From positions 21,626,134-21,690,133 of the forward strand of contig CP136065.1 of NCBI GenBank assembly GCA_032622095.1: 64,000 nt of DNA, given 5' to 3'. The first letter of the stretch is position 1. Every line of letters starts with the position of its first letter. Positions 1 through 10,837 of this stretch are shown one piece after another. The position numbers and the translations under genes are program-made. Source of the stretch: Siphonodentalium dalli. Lineage: Eukaryota > Mollusca > Scaphopoda > Gadilida > Siphonodentaliidae. The notes beneath the pieces are model-generated. The model did not search any database and had not been told where the DNA came from. It worked only from the letters and a program-made list of their open reading frames with translations.

Positions 1-132
1 CGACCGGTTGCCATAGCAACATATTTTCGGAAATCTATGATTTTGGGGGCTGTAATTTCTCTATATGACGATATGTTTGCGATATTTTGAATCAAATATA
101 AATGGTTTCCAAGTTAAATGATCCAGGAATAT
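1..132. repeat. diverged direct repeat, copy A (about 132 bp)
   Basis: This stretch matches 399-530 along its whole length with scattered substitutions. Both copies begin CGACCGGTTG, both carry TTTGGGGGCTGTAATTTC, and both end at ATGATCCAGGAATAT. Copy A may begin before the window. No coding potential is seen. Confidence 0.8.
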
Positions 133-398
133 TTTGCCAACATCTAGAACTAACCTTTCTCGAAAATCACCCATCACCGACAGAGGGCGCCATTCAAAAT
201 GGCCACCAAACCCCCGTTTTCTAACGTTAAAATGCTTACTTTTATATCATTTTATAGCAATGTATGCGTTAATTTAATGCTGGCCAGACTATTTGTCATG
301 ACATAATTCTCCACGTGACAACTCATAATATATGGGTGATCATCCGTGGTCTATAAATCTTCCAAAATTTTTGGGTAGATACATGTACCACCAACTTG

Positions 399-530
399 CG
401 ACCGGTTGACATGGCAACCGTTTTTCGGAAAATTATGCGTTTGGGGGCTGTAATTTCGTATACGAGATGTCTGCATGCGACATTTTGAATCAAATGTAAT
501 TAATTTCCAAAAAATATGATCCAGGAATAT
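399..530. repeat. diverged direct repeat, copy B
   Basis: Second copy of the repeat at 1-132, same orientation, about 270 bp downstream. The degree of divergence suggests an old duplication. The sequence between the copies (133-398) shows nothing recognisable. Confidence 0.8.
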
Positions 531-660
531 ACTTAAATTGCTCCCGCTTCTATTTCCTTCCGCTGAAGGAGTCAAGATTCACCTGCCATGGTGATTACCA
601 ACCGAAAACTTGTCTACGCGTCTACGGCTTAGGCTACTGGGCGCCGACATTTTGGAACAA

Positions 661-700
661 TGACGTCACGAATCACGTCACGCGACCCCCACGTGACGCC
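661..700. promoter_or_regulatory. cluster of CRE-like and E-box-like motifs
   Basis: Within 40 bp there are TGACGTCA (661-668, the full palindromic CRE), a second CACGTCACG, and CACGTGACG (contains the E-box CACGTG). The last two form a small inverted repeat. CREB/ATF and bHLH factors are the known families that bind such sites. A regulatory role here is inference; the cluster lies about 840 bp upstream of the OTU-like ORF. Confidence 0.3.
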
Positions 701-821
701 AAAATTAGGTTACATCTTCCTGGACCCCTCACTGAGTGATCGGCCTATATTGAATACATGCTACTATGCTCAAAACATTTAATTATAAAAGATTCATGCG
801 ATGATAACAAGTGCGTGAAGT

Positions 822-888
822 GGGAAACGGATATATCCGTTTCCCGTCCTGTAGGTAATGTTTTGGGAAACGGATATATCCGTTTCCC
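822..888. repeat. two perfect 24-bp palindromes, 43 bp apart
   Basis: GGGAAACGGATATATCCG followed by TTTCCC occurs at 822-845 and again at 865-888. Each copy is a perfect palindrome and each is followed by the same GTCCT. Together they could form hairpins or a paired binding site. No family is recognised. Confidence 0.85.
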
Positions 889-1461
889 GTCCTAAACGAG
901 TTAACGGATCCATCTTTGATAGCAATGCAATGTAACGTTGATCAAATTCGAAAATATTTTTATACATTTGACACGGGCGTCAATGAAATCACATGTCGCA
1001 TTGACGTTAAAATTGACAAATGTTTCCTGGCGTTGTGTTTTTTCAGAGACGGATCAGCATTCATATTTTTCTTGATCATTATTGCATAGCGATCAAACAA
1101 ATGTTTTTTATTTCGTTAGATCATTATCTATTATTTGGTACACATGATTGATATATTTGTTACCTCGTTAGGAAAATATGGAATGTTTTTCTAGTTTTGT
1201 TTTTGGAGATGTACATATTTTATACATAAAACTGAACACAAGAAAACATACTGAACATTTTTCTTCATCATTACAATCGATAACTTTACTTGGTCATCGT
1301 TTATGAACGAAGATGAATTCATATGTTAAAACATCTTAATTAATTGCATATACTATCATGAATTTAATCTATAACATATCGAAATAGTGAAACTAACAGA
1401 TAATGCACTGAAAAGAAACACAACGTCAGGAAGCATTTGTCATTTTTAACGTCAAAGTATT
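889..1461. other. AT-rich unique sequence without recognisable features
   Basis: No open frame, repeat or RNA gene could be supported. This is the 5' flank of the OTU-like ORF. Confidence 0.5.
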
Positions 1462-1491
1462 ATGTGCTTTCTCTACCGCCCGCACAATCGT

Positions 1492-1533
1492 AATATATGT
1501 TCAAGACGGATCTTCAGACTTATTCTACATTCA
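1492..1533 (+). promoter_or_regulatory. possible core promoter of the OTU-like gene
   Basis: AATATATG at 1492-1499 is TATA-like. About 30 bp downstream is CATTCA (1528-1533), which resembles the cap-site motif of metazoan histone genes (PyCATTCPu). If used, the leader before the ATG at 1537 would be under 10 nt, unusually short. This is suggestive mainly because of the histone-type 3' hairpin. Confidence 0.25.
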
Positions 1534-1536
1534 AAG

Positions 1537-2004
1537 ATGACTGCTGTAAACATAACAGATCTTGACGAGATAATGGTACAGGGGGTATACTGTAAAGCAG
1601 TGTGCGGCGGCGAAGAAATATCTCTGTTTTGGAGGGCACTCAGCGTTGCGGTTTACGGGACGACCGATGGATGGATGGTTCTGAGAGATGCGGCAGTTGA
1701 CCTGTACTACGCAGAGAGTGACGAACTTGGTGCGTCGGCACAAGATTTACGGCGCACACCACTTTTGGCTGAATCAAGATTGATGGTTGAATTAGCGGCG
1801 ACTGTTATACAGCGACCTATCGTCATGTTTGATGCTACCAAAGGCGGCTACAAATCAACACCAAGATTCAAGTCATCAATAACTCTAGTGTGGATCCCAC
1901 ACGTTTGCCACGAGCATTATTGTGAATGCGAAATATGGATGAGGCGAGGAGACAAATCAATTGAAGTTTTGGCGAACAAAGAAGTTCAATGTGGCGGATT
2001 CTAA
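1537..2004 (+). CDS. OTU-like (ovarian tumour protease fold) small protein, probably inactive
   Basis: A single open frame of 155 codons from the ATG at 1537 to TAA. An in-frame ATG at 1462 would give 180 residues; 1537 is preferred because it has A at -3 and lies just after a possible core promoter. Three blocks recall OTU-type cysteine proteases. SLFWRALSVAVYG matches the usual DGNCLFRAIS block, but Ser stands in the catalytic Cys position and a Trp is inserted before Arg. ELAATVIQRPIVMFDA matches the helix and strand read in OTU proteins as an E-x-x-A-L-A-N-R-P-I-x-V pattern. HEHYCECEIW near the C-terminus matches the strand with the catalytic His (HY-D/N). Length suits a bare OTU domain. 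OTU enzymes remove ubiquitin; with the Cys lost, this protein may only bind it or be a relic of a mobile-element gene. No intron is seen. The 3' end carries a histone-type stem-loop. Vertnin-like proteins share a similar block and are an alternative. Confidence 0.5.
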   Translation: MTAVNITDLDEIMVQGVYCKAVCGGEEISLFWRALSVAVYGTTDGWMVLRDAAVDLYYAESDELGASAQDLRRTPLLAESRLMVELAATVIQRPIVMFDATKGGYKSTPRFKSSITLVWIPHVCHEHYCECEIWMRRGDKSIEVLANKEVQCGGF

Positions 2005-2023
2005 ACTATAACAAAAATAAAAC

Positions 2024-2039
2024 GGCCCTTTTCAGGGCC
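2024..2039 (+). other. histone-type mRNA 3' stem-loop
   Basis: GGCCCTTTTCAGGGCC forms a 6-bp stem with a TTTC loop and fits the replication-dependent histone consensus GGYYYUNNNNARRRCC at every position. It is followed by ACCA as in histone mRNAs (ACCCA) and preceded by an A-rich run. It lies 20 nt after the stop codon, a histone-like distance. A run GAAAAGAAAA at 2051-2060 sits where the U7 snRNA-binding downstream element is expected. AATAAA at 2016-2021 could alternatively serve as a poly(A) signal. In metazoans SLBP binds this hairpin and U7 snRNP directs cleavage without polyadenylation. Confidence 0.65.
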
Positions 2040-2184
2040 ACCAAATATTCGAAAAGAAAAACTCTTGATTGCTAATTGATATTTTCCAAAGTGAGATTTT
2101 CCTTTTGAAAAAAAATAATTCTAAGTCCATTTTCATTTTTTCCGATCAGAAATATCACATCAATGACAGGAATATCTATCCTCA

Positions 2185-2320
2185 GGGGGGAACTATGGCC
2201 CAGTACCCCCCAGTGGGGGGCACTATGGCCCAGTATCGAATACTGGACGATCTATGGTCCAGTATTCGATACTGGGCCATAGTGCCCCCCACTGGGGGGT
2301 ACTGGGCCATAGTGCCCCCC
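2185..2320. repeat. long hairpin (inverted repeat, arms about 62 bp)
   Basis: The left arm (2185-2246) is the reverse complement of the right arm (2259-2320) almost throughout, around a 12-nt loop. The core of each arm is CCAGTAT-CGAATACTGG. The right arm runs into the 30-bp tandem array. Confidence 0.8.
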
Positions 2321-2410
2321 ACTGGGGGGTACTGGGCCATAGTGCCCCCCACTGGGGGGTACTGGGCCATAGTGCCCCCCACTGGGGGGTACTGGGCCAT
2401 AGTGCCCCCC
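2277..2410. repeat. 30-bp minisatellite
   Basis: Just over four identical 30-bp units made of GGGCCATAGTG, CCCCCC, ACT, GGGGGG and TACT. The period is divisible by three, so open frames occur on both strands; they are not coding. Alternating C6/G6 runs make strong local hairpins. Confidence 0.9.
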
Positions 2411-3302
2411 ATTACTACTTTGATGTCTGAATATTGTGCAATTGGTAGATATACAGCAATAATCCGAATAACAGGGATGACGGAATCTACATTGTCTATA
2501 TATATAATACTATGGCACGGATGCATATAAGGTAACATAGAATTAGATTTATTCAAGACAATATCGCAATTCGCACCAAAATTTCACTCATATTAGTATA
2601 TGGTAATTGGTATGCAGCTATGCTTTATTGCTAGACATGATTTAACATATTACATGCAAAACATATATACATATATACAAATGTGGATTAGGATGCCTAC
2701 AATGGGAGACAGACACAGGCCATTGGACCGACAACTCTATATATGCCACCAAGTCCTTTGATGTGAACCAAACATGCATTGGTACTATATGGCTATTGTT
2801 TTGCATAAATGATAAAGGGCAACGTGAACATTGCACACAGCACACCCACATCGAGAAAGCAGGGGCTAGATAAATGTATCCCCTGTGTGAGATAATTAGG
2901 ACGTGGTGAAAGTGATGCCCAAATACCCAGTCGCACGCAGATTAAGTCTTCATGCTGTATTCTCTCAGACTCATGCCATGGCTAGCTTCAAATATATAGC
3001 CACATTTTTCAATACGGCTATATTCTCAACGTAGAGAAGTTTGTGAAATTTATACACGTTTAGGTATTTCCAGTAATATTCGGGTATATACTTTTGTCTA
3101 GTTTCTGAGAAACATATGCAAGTTATCATCAGGTGATATTCGTCCCCTATTCCATTCTTACACAAGGTACATAATCTCTCTTATTTGTTCGTTTTCTTCC
3201 ACCACCCACTCTCAATGGCAAGCCTTGCTGCCTATGATTCGATACGAACATGACATTTGGAACTGATTCCCTATTCCTTATTCCTTATTTTTTTAAATGT
3301 CG
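2411..3302. other. unique sequence, no supported feature
   Basis: Only short random open frames are present. No splice-framed exon or repeat could be supported. Confidence 0.5.
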
Positions 3303-5328
3303 CTTTCGACCGATTTGACGGCATGGGTGGGTGGCCGGCCCCAAATACCACCTAGAAACACCCAGACCCCCCCCCCCACCATCACCCCCGGGGGGTGCCA
3401 CCCCGAGGGGGTGAAAATGGGGTATGGACCATTTTCGAGAACGGTAAGTATTTCGACCGATTTGACGGCATGGGTGGGTGGCCGGCCCCAAATACCACAT
3501 AGAAACACCCCGACCACCACCCATCAACCCGGGTGGGGGGGGGGGGTGCCACCGAGGGGGTGAAAATGGGGTATGGACCATTTTCGAGAACGGTAAGGAT
3601 TTCGTCCGATTTGACGGCATGGGTGGGTGGCCGGCCCCAAATACCATCTAGAAACACCCCGACCCCCCACCCATACCCCCGGGGGATGCCACCCCGAGGG
3701 GGTGAAAATGGGGTATGGACCATTTTCGAGAACGGTAAGGATTTCGACCGATTTGACGGCATGGGTGGGTGGCCGGCCCCAAATACCCCCTAGAAACACC
3801 CCGAACCCCACCATCACCCACGGGGGGGGGGGGGGGGGTGCCACCCCGAGGGGGTGAAAATGGGGCATGGACCATTTTCGAGAACGGTAAGGATTTCGAC
3901 CGATTTGATTTGACGGCATGGGTGGGTGGCCGGCCCCAAATACCCCCAAGAAACACCCCGACCCCCACCCATCACCCCCGGGGGATGCCACCCCGAGGGG
4001 GTGAAAATGGGGTATGGACCATTTTCCAGAACGGTAAGGATTTCGACCGATTTGACGGTATGGGTGGGTGGCCGGCTCCAAATACCACCTAGAAACACCC
4101 CGAACCCCACCCATCACCCACGGGGGGGGGGGTGCCACCCCGAGGGGGTGGAAATGGGGCATGGACATTTTCGAGAACGTAAAGGATTTCGACCGATTTG
4201 ACGGCATGGATGGGTGGCCGGCCTCAAATACCCCCTAGAAACACCCCGACCCCCACCCATCACCCCCGGGGGTGCCACCCCGAGGGGGTGAAAATGGGGT
4301 ATGGACCATTTTCGAGAACGGTAAGGATTTCGACCGATTTGACGGCATGGGTGGGTGGCCGGCCCCAAATACCACATAGAAACACCCCGACCACCACCCA
4401 TCAACCCCGGGGGGTGCCACCCGAGGGGGTGAAAATGGGGTATGGACCATTTTCGAGAACGGTAAGGATTTCGACCGATTTGACGGCATGGGTGGGTGGC
4501 CGGCCCCAAGTACCACCTAGAAGCACCCCCACTCCCCACCCATACCCCGGGGGATGCCACCCCGAGGGGGTGAAAATGGGGTATGGACCATTTTCGAGAA
4601 CGGTAAGGATTTCGACCGATTTGACGGTATGGGTGTGTGGCCGGCTCCAAATACCACCTAGAAACACCCCGTACCCCACACATCACCCACGGGGGGGGGG
4701 GGGGTGCCACCCCGAGGGGGTGAAAATGGGGTATGGACCATTTTCGAGAACGGTAAGGATTTCGATCGATTTGACGGCATGGGTGGGTGGCCGGCCCAAA
4801 ATACCACATAGAAACACCCCGACCCCCCACCTATCACCCCGGGGGTGCCACCCCGAGGGAGTGAAAATGGGGTATGGACCATTTTCGAGAACGGTAAAGA
4901 TTTCGACCGATTTGACGGCATGGGTGGGTGGCCGGCCCCAAATAGCACCTATAAACACCCCGACCCCCCACCCATCACACCCGGGGGGTGCCACCCGAGG
5001 GGGTGAAAATGGGGTATGGACCATTTTCGAGAACGGTAAGGATTTCGATCGATTTGACGGCATGGGTGGGTGGTCGGCCCCAAGTACCCCATAGAAACAC
5101 CCGACCCCCCACTCATCACCCACGGGGGGTGCCACCCGAGGGGGTGAAAATGGGGTATGGACCATTTTCGAGTACGGTAAGGATTTCGACCGATTTGACG
5201 GCATGGGTGGGTGGCCGACCCCAAATACTCCCTAGAAACACCCAGACCCCCCACCCATCACCCCCGGGGTGCCACCCCGAGGGGGTGAAAATCGGGTATG
5301 GACCATTTTCGAGAACGGTAAGGATTTC
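3303..5328. repeat. satellite array, about 14 units of 141-157 bp
   Basis: The landmark GCATGGGTGGGTGGCCGG recurs at 3321, 3468, 3617, 3759, 3916, 4058, 4204, 4345, 4486, 4627, 4777, 4918, 5060 and 5201. The commonest spacing is 141-142 bp. Length differences come mainly from G and C runs in the ACCCCCGGGGGGTGCCACC part and from one small duplication near 3906. Since 141 is 3 x 47, long open frames exist on both strands; these are artefacts. The array is GC-rich against an AT-rich background. Confidence 0.95.
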
Positions 5329-6784
5329 GGCTGATATTTTTAGTCTATTTTGGATACATTTATATTTTAATGCTATTATTTTCCACCCCTCAATTAGTGC
5401 TAAGTCATGCAGAGTTAGGTGGCGGGCGCTCTTCGGCTTTTGGCTAAGTTCAAAGTGTAGTATCCGTCCCCCGCTGGTGGTAGGACGGGGTCGCTATTCT
5501 TTGATACGTCCCCGACTGGTGGTTTTCCCCACCTGACGGGACTTCCACTGGATGGTTTCGCAGCTTAAGGAGGACGAGTGGTCCCGACTTACTGACTGAC
5601 TGTCCGCTCTTTGCGGGGACTGACGTTCGTCGGGCACTTTGACCATCTCGTAAGGGTGGACCACCTCTGTCAGAATACAGGAAGATTCCATTGAGTGCCC
5701 ATCTGGACGATTGTTGCAGAAAGAGTTCCATGTCTTCCCGTTCTGCAAGATGTACAAGAGCAAAATACATCGCAAGATTCGGGAAGATTTCTTCAAAATC
5801 CTGTTCAAAGCAAAACTAAATGCTGACTAATGACGTAATAGCCGGAAATGCATGGGAGAGTTATCTGCCTTGCGTCTATTACGTACGACAATAACAGTCT
5901 ACTGAAGAGTGCAATGATAAGCACGAAAGGCCTCTAGACTTACAAATGTATTAAATGATCGTTGATTTGGATCAAGTACAATAAACACGCAAGTGAACTG
6001 GACATGGATCGACATTGAGCTGGACCGAAAGAGTATCTTTTCTCGTGGAACTGTTCCTACCCCGTGTATATGTGTTTCCTTGTTTTGTTTCAACTAAATT
6101 GATTAATACATTTCCCCAAGTATTCAGATATGTAGTTCCCAGTTTAGTCCGGTATTTTTAAAAGTCTTCAGTAGGCCTATGTGGTCTAAATTATAGGTTA
6201 TAAATACATGATTACGTGCATACATGAGCATGTATACCGTGATCAAGCATATATATGGGAGGCGGGTTTCACATTTATTAAATAATTGCACTTATTAAAG
6301 CTCAATTTAAAAACTCTAACTTAATTTGCGCTGCTGAAGTGCAAACATTCACTTAAGCTCAATTATTGAGCACCACATATATACAAACGCCCTCACATTA
6401 TTATTGCCTGAATAATGACTATAGCAGGTGGCATTGTCTTAATCGTCATTTGTCATTTTTAGAAATAACAGACGTGATAAAACATAAAACAACTAGGACA
6501 TCAAGATTGTGGACCTCATTTGATCTTCGAGGAGCTAAAGCTAAGCTTGCAAAGTGGAAGTGGGTAGCGTGTAAGATAAATTTAATTGCGCTCAATTTAA
6601 GAGCAATCGTAATTGTATTACACTTTAGTTCAATTATTAATAAATGTGAAAACGCCCCCCCCCCCATATACATGCGAATGCATGTGTGGTTGCTCTGAAT
6701 ATTCAGTATATATGAGGGTTGAAATCTAGAATGCTGGGCCTATATATATAAGTTACCGTATTACAATTATAAATATTTTTTCAG
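5329..6784. other. flank and presumed 5' intron of the SEA-domain gene
   Basis: Nothing is firmly recognised. 5400-5830 is less AT-rich and open in overlapping minus-strand frames, but no motif is seen. 6300-6665 has AT-rich segments. The missing upstream exon, which must end in phase 1, could not be located here. Confidence 0.4.
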
Positions 6785-7045
6785 CACAATGCCGCGATGG
6801 AGATGCTTATGACAACACAGGATATGAAACATACCCGGACAATATTAGAACAGCCTACCAAACAGAGTACACACCGGGTATGATGCAACACCCGGGCGAC
6901 TCGAATCGGGCGAGACGTTCTTCCAGAAGAAATGAAGAAGATAAGAAATCCAGGCCGTCCTATCGAAGGAAATGTATTATCATTGCTGTGTTGGTCATAT
7001 ATATTTTGATTGCTACCGCTGTTTTCGCCATTTTGTATAATCAAG
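6785..7045 (+). CDS. SEA-domain membrane protein, exon with cytoplasmic tail and transmembrane segment
   Basis: Internal exon of 261 bp between a good acceptor (TTTTTTCAG) and a donor (AAG/GTATGAG), phase 1 at both ends. It encodes 86 full residues. The first 30 are Tyr-rich (AYDNTGYETYP, TAYQTEY). Residues 41-62 are strongly basic (RARRSSRR, YRRK). Residues 64-84 are a continuous hydrophobic segment rich in I, V, L and A. Positive charges before the segment predict a type II membrane protein with the N-terminus in the cytoplasm; this is inference from the positive-inside rule. The Tyr-rich tail could carry phosphorylation sites. The exon's last base joins in frame with the SEA exons downstream (next base pair completes Glu or Val). 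The start codon lies in an unseen upstream exon. Layout resembles TM-SEA-ectodomain proteins such as type II transmembrane serine proteases and membrane mucins, but no protease exon is in the window. Confidence 0.65.
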
Positions 7046-7550
7046 GTATGAGCTAATATCGGTGGGGGGCTCCATTATTGCCAACAATATATATTTAGAA
7101 TAAGTCATACTAGGCTAGAGCCTGTATGCATGTGTCGATCTATAGTGTGCTTTATAAGTACCATATTTATATAAAGGGACAAACTTTTCCACTTTCTACA
7201 TAATTAAACCTTACGTTACTTGCGATAACAATGAAAAATGTTGCCCACAACATGGTTAACTTTCCATGTATCTATGATATTTCACCCCAATACCCCAATT
7301 ATTAAATACAAGGAGATTGCCCTAAAATGATGGGTCTATAGAGTTTCATCGGTTAATTCTATCTTATATCTGGCATACATGACCTATATATCGCTATATA
7401 TAGAGTTCGCTTAATGCTCTCAGCGGCGTCCGTACTTTCGTATATGCTAAAAACAAACTCCTCGCGGCGACGGAAATTTCGCCATGTAGCGTCCCCTGGG
7501 GAATGTGCTATACATATCAGGCCGTCGTTAACTGATTAGCCTGAAAATTT

Positions 7551-7870
7551 GCGTGTCGTATTCTAAGATGTGTCAGATCTTATGTTCCAAAATTCGTAGT
7601 TAAAAACTTACCAAAAAGCGCGACCGAGTTACACGCACATGCAGACAGACATACATACATACATGCATATATACGGTCGGGCGTACGTACGGACATACAT
7701 ACATACATACATACATTAGTTTTGATCGAATATTTGCGTGTCGTATTACAAGATGCGTCATATCGTATTTTATGTTCCAAATTTGGACTAAACTGGACGT
7801 AATCTTGAGTGAACAATTATAAACGCGCCAAAAAAGCGTGATCGAATTACACACATGTACTAGTATATAT
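7551..7870. repeat. diverged tandem pair with (CATA)n microsatellites
   Basis: GCGTGTCGTATTxxAAGATG begins two related segments (about 7551 and 7735). Each ends in an AAAAAGCG-cGA-cGAgTTACAC block. Between them are CATA runs at about 7650-7665 and 7694-7716. No coding potential. Confidence 0.7.
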
Positions 7871-8344
7871 ACGTGTACACAACTGGATACACACAGAGAC
7901 GACGGGTTTTATATATTCATCAGTGGATTTACCGTCAAAAATGACGGGTGAAAGGAGTTTGGTCGGTTTACTGATGGAAGGGGCATAACTCTATATGATG
8001 TATGCTTAATTACGCGCGCCGCGTGTATAACTGGTGGCGATATCCTCGTTATCCGTGGGGGTTGACATTATCAATGGGTGATTTATTAGTTTTATTTATA
8101 GAATGGGAATTTTTGAGATGATTAAAAGTCAAACTGCGAGCTGGAGGCCGAGTTCATTAAAAGGTGTAGTTGGGGGATTTCAGGTTCGTTTATTGTCGTT
8201 AATCAACGTTGATTAATGTTGATTTTTGGTTTGTGATAAACTATATGTCAATTACAAATAAAAGAAATTTCTGCAGCCCACTGGGGGAAAGTGGGGGTTG
8301 TGGTCTGAGACGGTCGAGTCGGCCGCCGGTTCGTTTATTAGGTG

Positions 8345-8605
8345 CTGGCTGTTATTGTTATTTTAACGGAATTCTGAGTTGGTCATTCGCAAAACCAATA
8401 TGTTTTATATTCTAGATTACAATCTTGGGTATATAATATATTATCTTGAGCGCGTTACCATTTCTGACATTGGTTTTCTTGTTTACGCCACCGGTGTAAT
8501 ATGTTCTCGAAAATTGAATAACGCTTGGTCCAATGGGCGATTGAATTATGGGTAATTAGGTAGTTTCGTACCTGACTCAATCGTACCGATAGAGTCACGT
8601 ACAGG
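8345..8605. repeat. dispersed repeat fragment (shared with 9.9, 13.5 and 38.7 kb)
   Basis: Carries TTTTAACGGAATTCTGAG, GCGTTACCATTTCTGAC and GCCACCGGTGTAATATGTTCT in order, then GTACCTGACTCAATCGTACC. The same blocks occur at 9942-10050 and its two duplicates, at 13508-13560 and at 37866-38830. An old interspersed family of unknown class. Confidence 0.65.
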
Positions 8606-9496
8606 CTGAAATTGTAAACTTAAAGGGACGCTTTGATTATTGCGACATAACGAAGATGCGGGCCCCGTTGGTTCAGAGTGCCCGGAAGAAGATAATTAAT
8701 CGAGTGTGTTTATCACAGTACGCGCTAACTGCTCGCCTTCCTATCGCCTGGTACCATAACACGCTGTGTATAGCAGTCTCTTGGAAAACAGACGAAATTC
8801 ATAAACGATGTACATCTGTTAGGAATTTCGTCGGCTTTTCAAAGAGACAGGCTATTTGGCCATGCGTTTGTCACAACAGACCTGTTTCTTGCGTGCTTGT
8901 ATAATTCGTGTTTTATTGATAGTAATGATGAAAAGAGTAACGAATTGTATTAATCGAATAATAAAAATGAAGTTATATAGTTTGCCGTATCGTAATCAGG
9001 ATGGACTTTATTTTACCTACGGACTGTTCATTCTTGAAAGTGCAGCCTACTCGTAGAGTAAAACTGGGAATTATGCTTGATTCATATCAAGGCGACGTCC
9101 AGTCGCGGGATGTTGGCCAGTTTCTGGGCCGAGGCCAGGGGCGTACACTGACGATGGCGGGGTTGTTGACGAGGGTGTCACGCGTGCAAATATATAGTGA
9201 CATTAGCATTAACCTTTACTAATAAAAATAAACTGAGTTCGTGTGTCTGTCAGGCAAAAGGCGACAAAACGACTGAACCCCTCTGAAAATGTGTACATGG
9301 GGTCATAGCATGCACGTGACCCGGGGATTAAGGGCGCTAATAATGTTTATAACTTTGGCTATATATAGGCGATCAAACGGACGGGCAGATCGGCAGATTT
9401 TTTAAAATTTGATCATTTTTTTGAATTTGGGAATAGATTTTTAAAACTTGTTTTGCTTTATCCTATTTTATGGATGTTAGTTTTGAAGACTATTAT

Positions 9497-10837
9497 AATA
9501 TTTAAGGAAGGGGCAGTCCTGTCAACACATTTGGTATTTTGAAAAATAGTGATTTTGAAGCCATTTTCACGAAGCTTGGTGTTATTCCTTTAAAATGGGG
9601 AATGTGACCCTAAAAATAATATAATAAAAAAAAATCCCGGACCCCTGTGTCTTATATATATATGTGTACTTTTAGTATTATGACCAATTTGTGCCAGGGG
9701 CCGGTGGTTGTACTATTCAAGTGTGTTTCCGAATACGTTGTTCGAATAAATAGGATTATCATTATTTGTGGCTGAGACATGAAAAGCTGCATAATTTTAT
9801 ATGTAAGACGCTATTTCAGAATGCATTTAGCTCAAGCTGCATGCTGAACATGAACATTCAAGTTGAGATATTGCCAATTTGCCATAGGTTGGTATCCATC
9901 GCCAGTGGTTTCCAAACATAAGTACGTCCGTCGACAATTTCCGCCACCGGTGTAATATGTTCTTGTCCAATGGGGGATTGGATTATGGGTAATTATGTAG
10001 TCTCGTACCTGACTCAATCGTACCGATAGAGTCACGTACATTACTTTCCTTTGAAATTTCAACACGCGCCTCAGTCATTACATACCCCACAGCAGAGTCA
10101 TGTGTTGGGTTCTCTTCGCTTTCACATTTGGAATCGCCGTCATTACTTTCCTTTGCAATTTCATCACGCGCTTCAGTCAATGCATATCCCAAGAGATTCT
10201 GTCTTTTGTTGTTGGCCTGGGTACTAGGCTAATTAGGTCGATGTAAAAATAAAAATGGGTCGCTTTAAAAGCTGTAGTCTTACCCCGCCAAATAAAATAG
10301 TCCGACACAGATTAGCACATGTGCTGATATTGATATTACCACACACTTTGGAAAGCATGCGATCGTGTGGTAATCAAAGATGGATTTCGACGAACTTTGA
10401 TACTTAGGGGTACTTGTGTCCGCGGAGTGTTTTGAACGGGTCAAATCGTGACCCCGACCTGACCTTGACATTCAAAATGGTCAATTCAAGGTCAAATCGG
10501 GTAAAACGGACGGATTTCGACGAAATTTTATACCTAGGGGTACTTTTCTCCGGGGGGGGGGGGGGTGTTTTGGACGGGTCAAATCATGACCCGACCTGAC
10601 ATTGACTTTCAAAATAGTCAATACAAGGTCAAATCGCGCCTTTCGTCGGAAATCTGATGGGAAACAGCCCGGACGAAGTCGGGCCCACCAGCTAGTGTAA
10701 TAAAAAGACAACTTGAAGAATGTAATGTATAACACGAGAAACGGGGAAAACTTGATATATGGAAGTATCCAAATTTCCCACATGGAATTTGAAAGCTAGT
10801 TAATATCATAATATTATAATTTCTATTTATGGCTAAT
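9497..10837. repeat. 1.34-kb tandem duplication, unit 1
   Basis: First of three nearly identical head-to-tail units starting AATATTTAAGGAAGGGGCAG. Period 1341 bp to unit 2. Each unit includes the GCCACCGGTG dispersed repeat and, at its right end, a fragment of the element ending CAGCTAGTG (here about 10381-10697). Unit 1 has the longest internal G run (14 G). Confidence 0.95.

Noticed and set aside
2069-2556. Plus and minus frames with GGYWAIVPPT repeats
   Set aside because: Produced by the 30-bp minisatellite; both strands are open for the same trivial reason.
3303-5328. CRISPR-like regularly spaced repeats
   Set aside because: The whole unit is repeated, there are no unique spacers, and the genome is eukaryotic. 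The same applies to the other arrays.
3285-5536. Many long overlapping open frames on both strands
   Set aside because: All derive from the 141-bp satellite, whose period is a multiple of three. No frame is preferred and no start or splice context recurs.
6366-6698. 110-codon plus-strand frame as the missing first exon
   Set aside because: Its possible splice borders (6462-6570) do not give a phase-1 end with an open start, and the flanks are low-complexity AT sequence.
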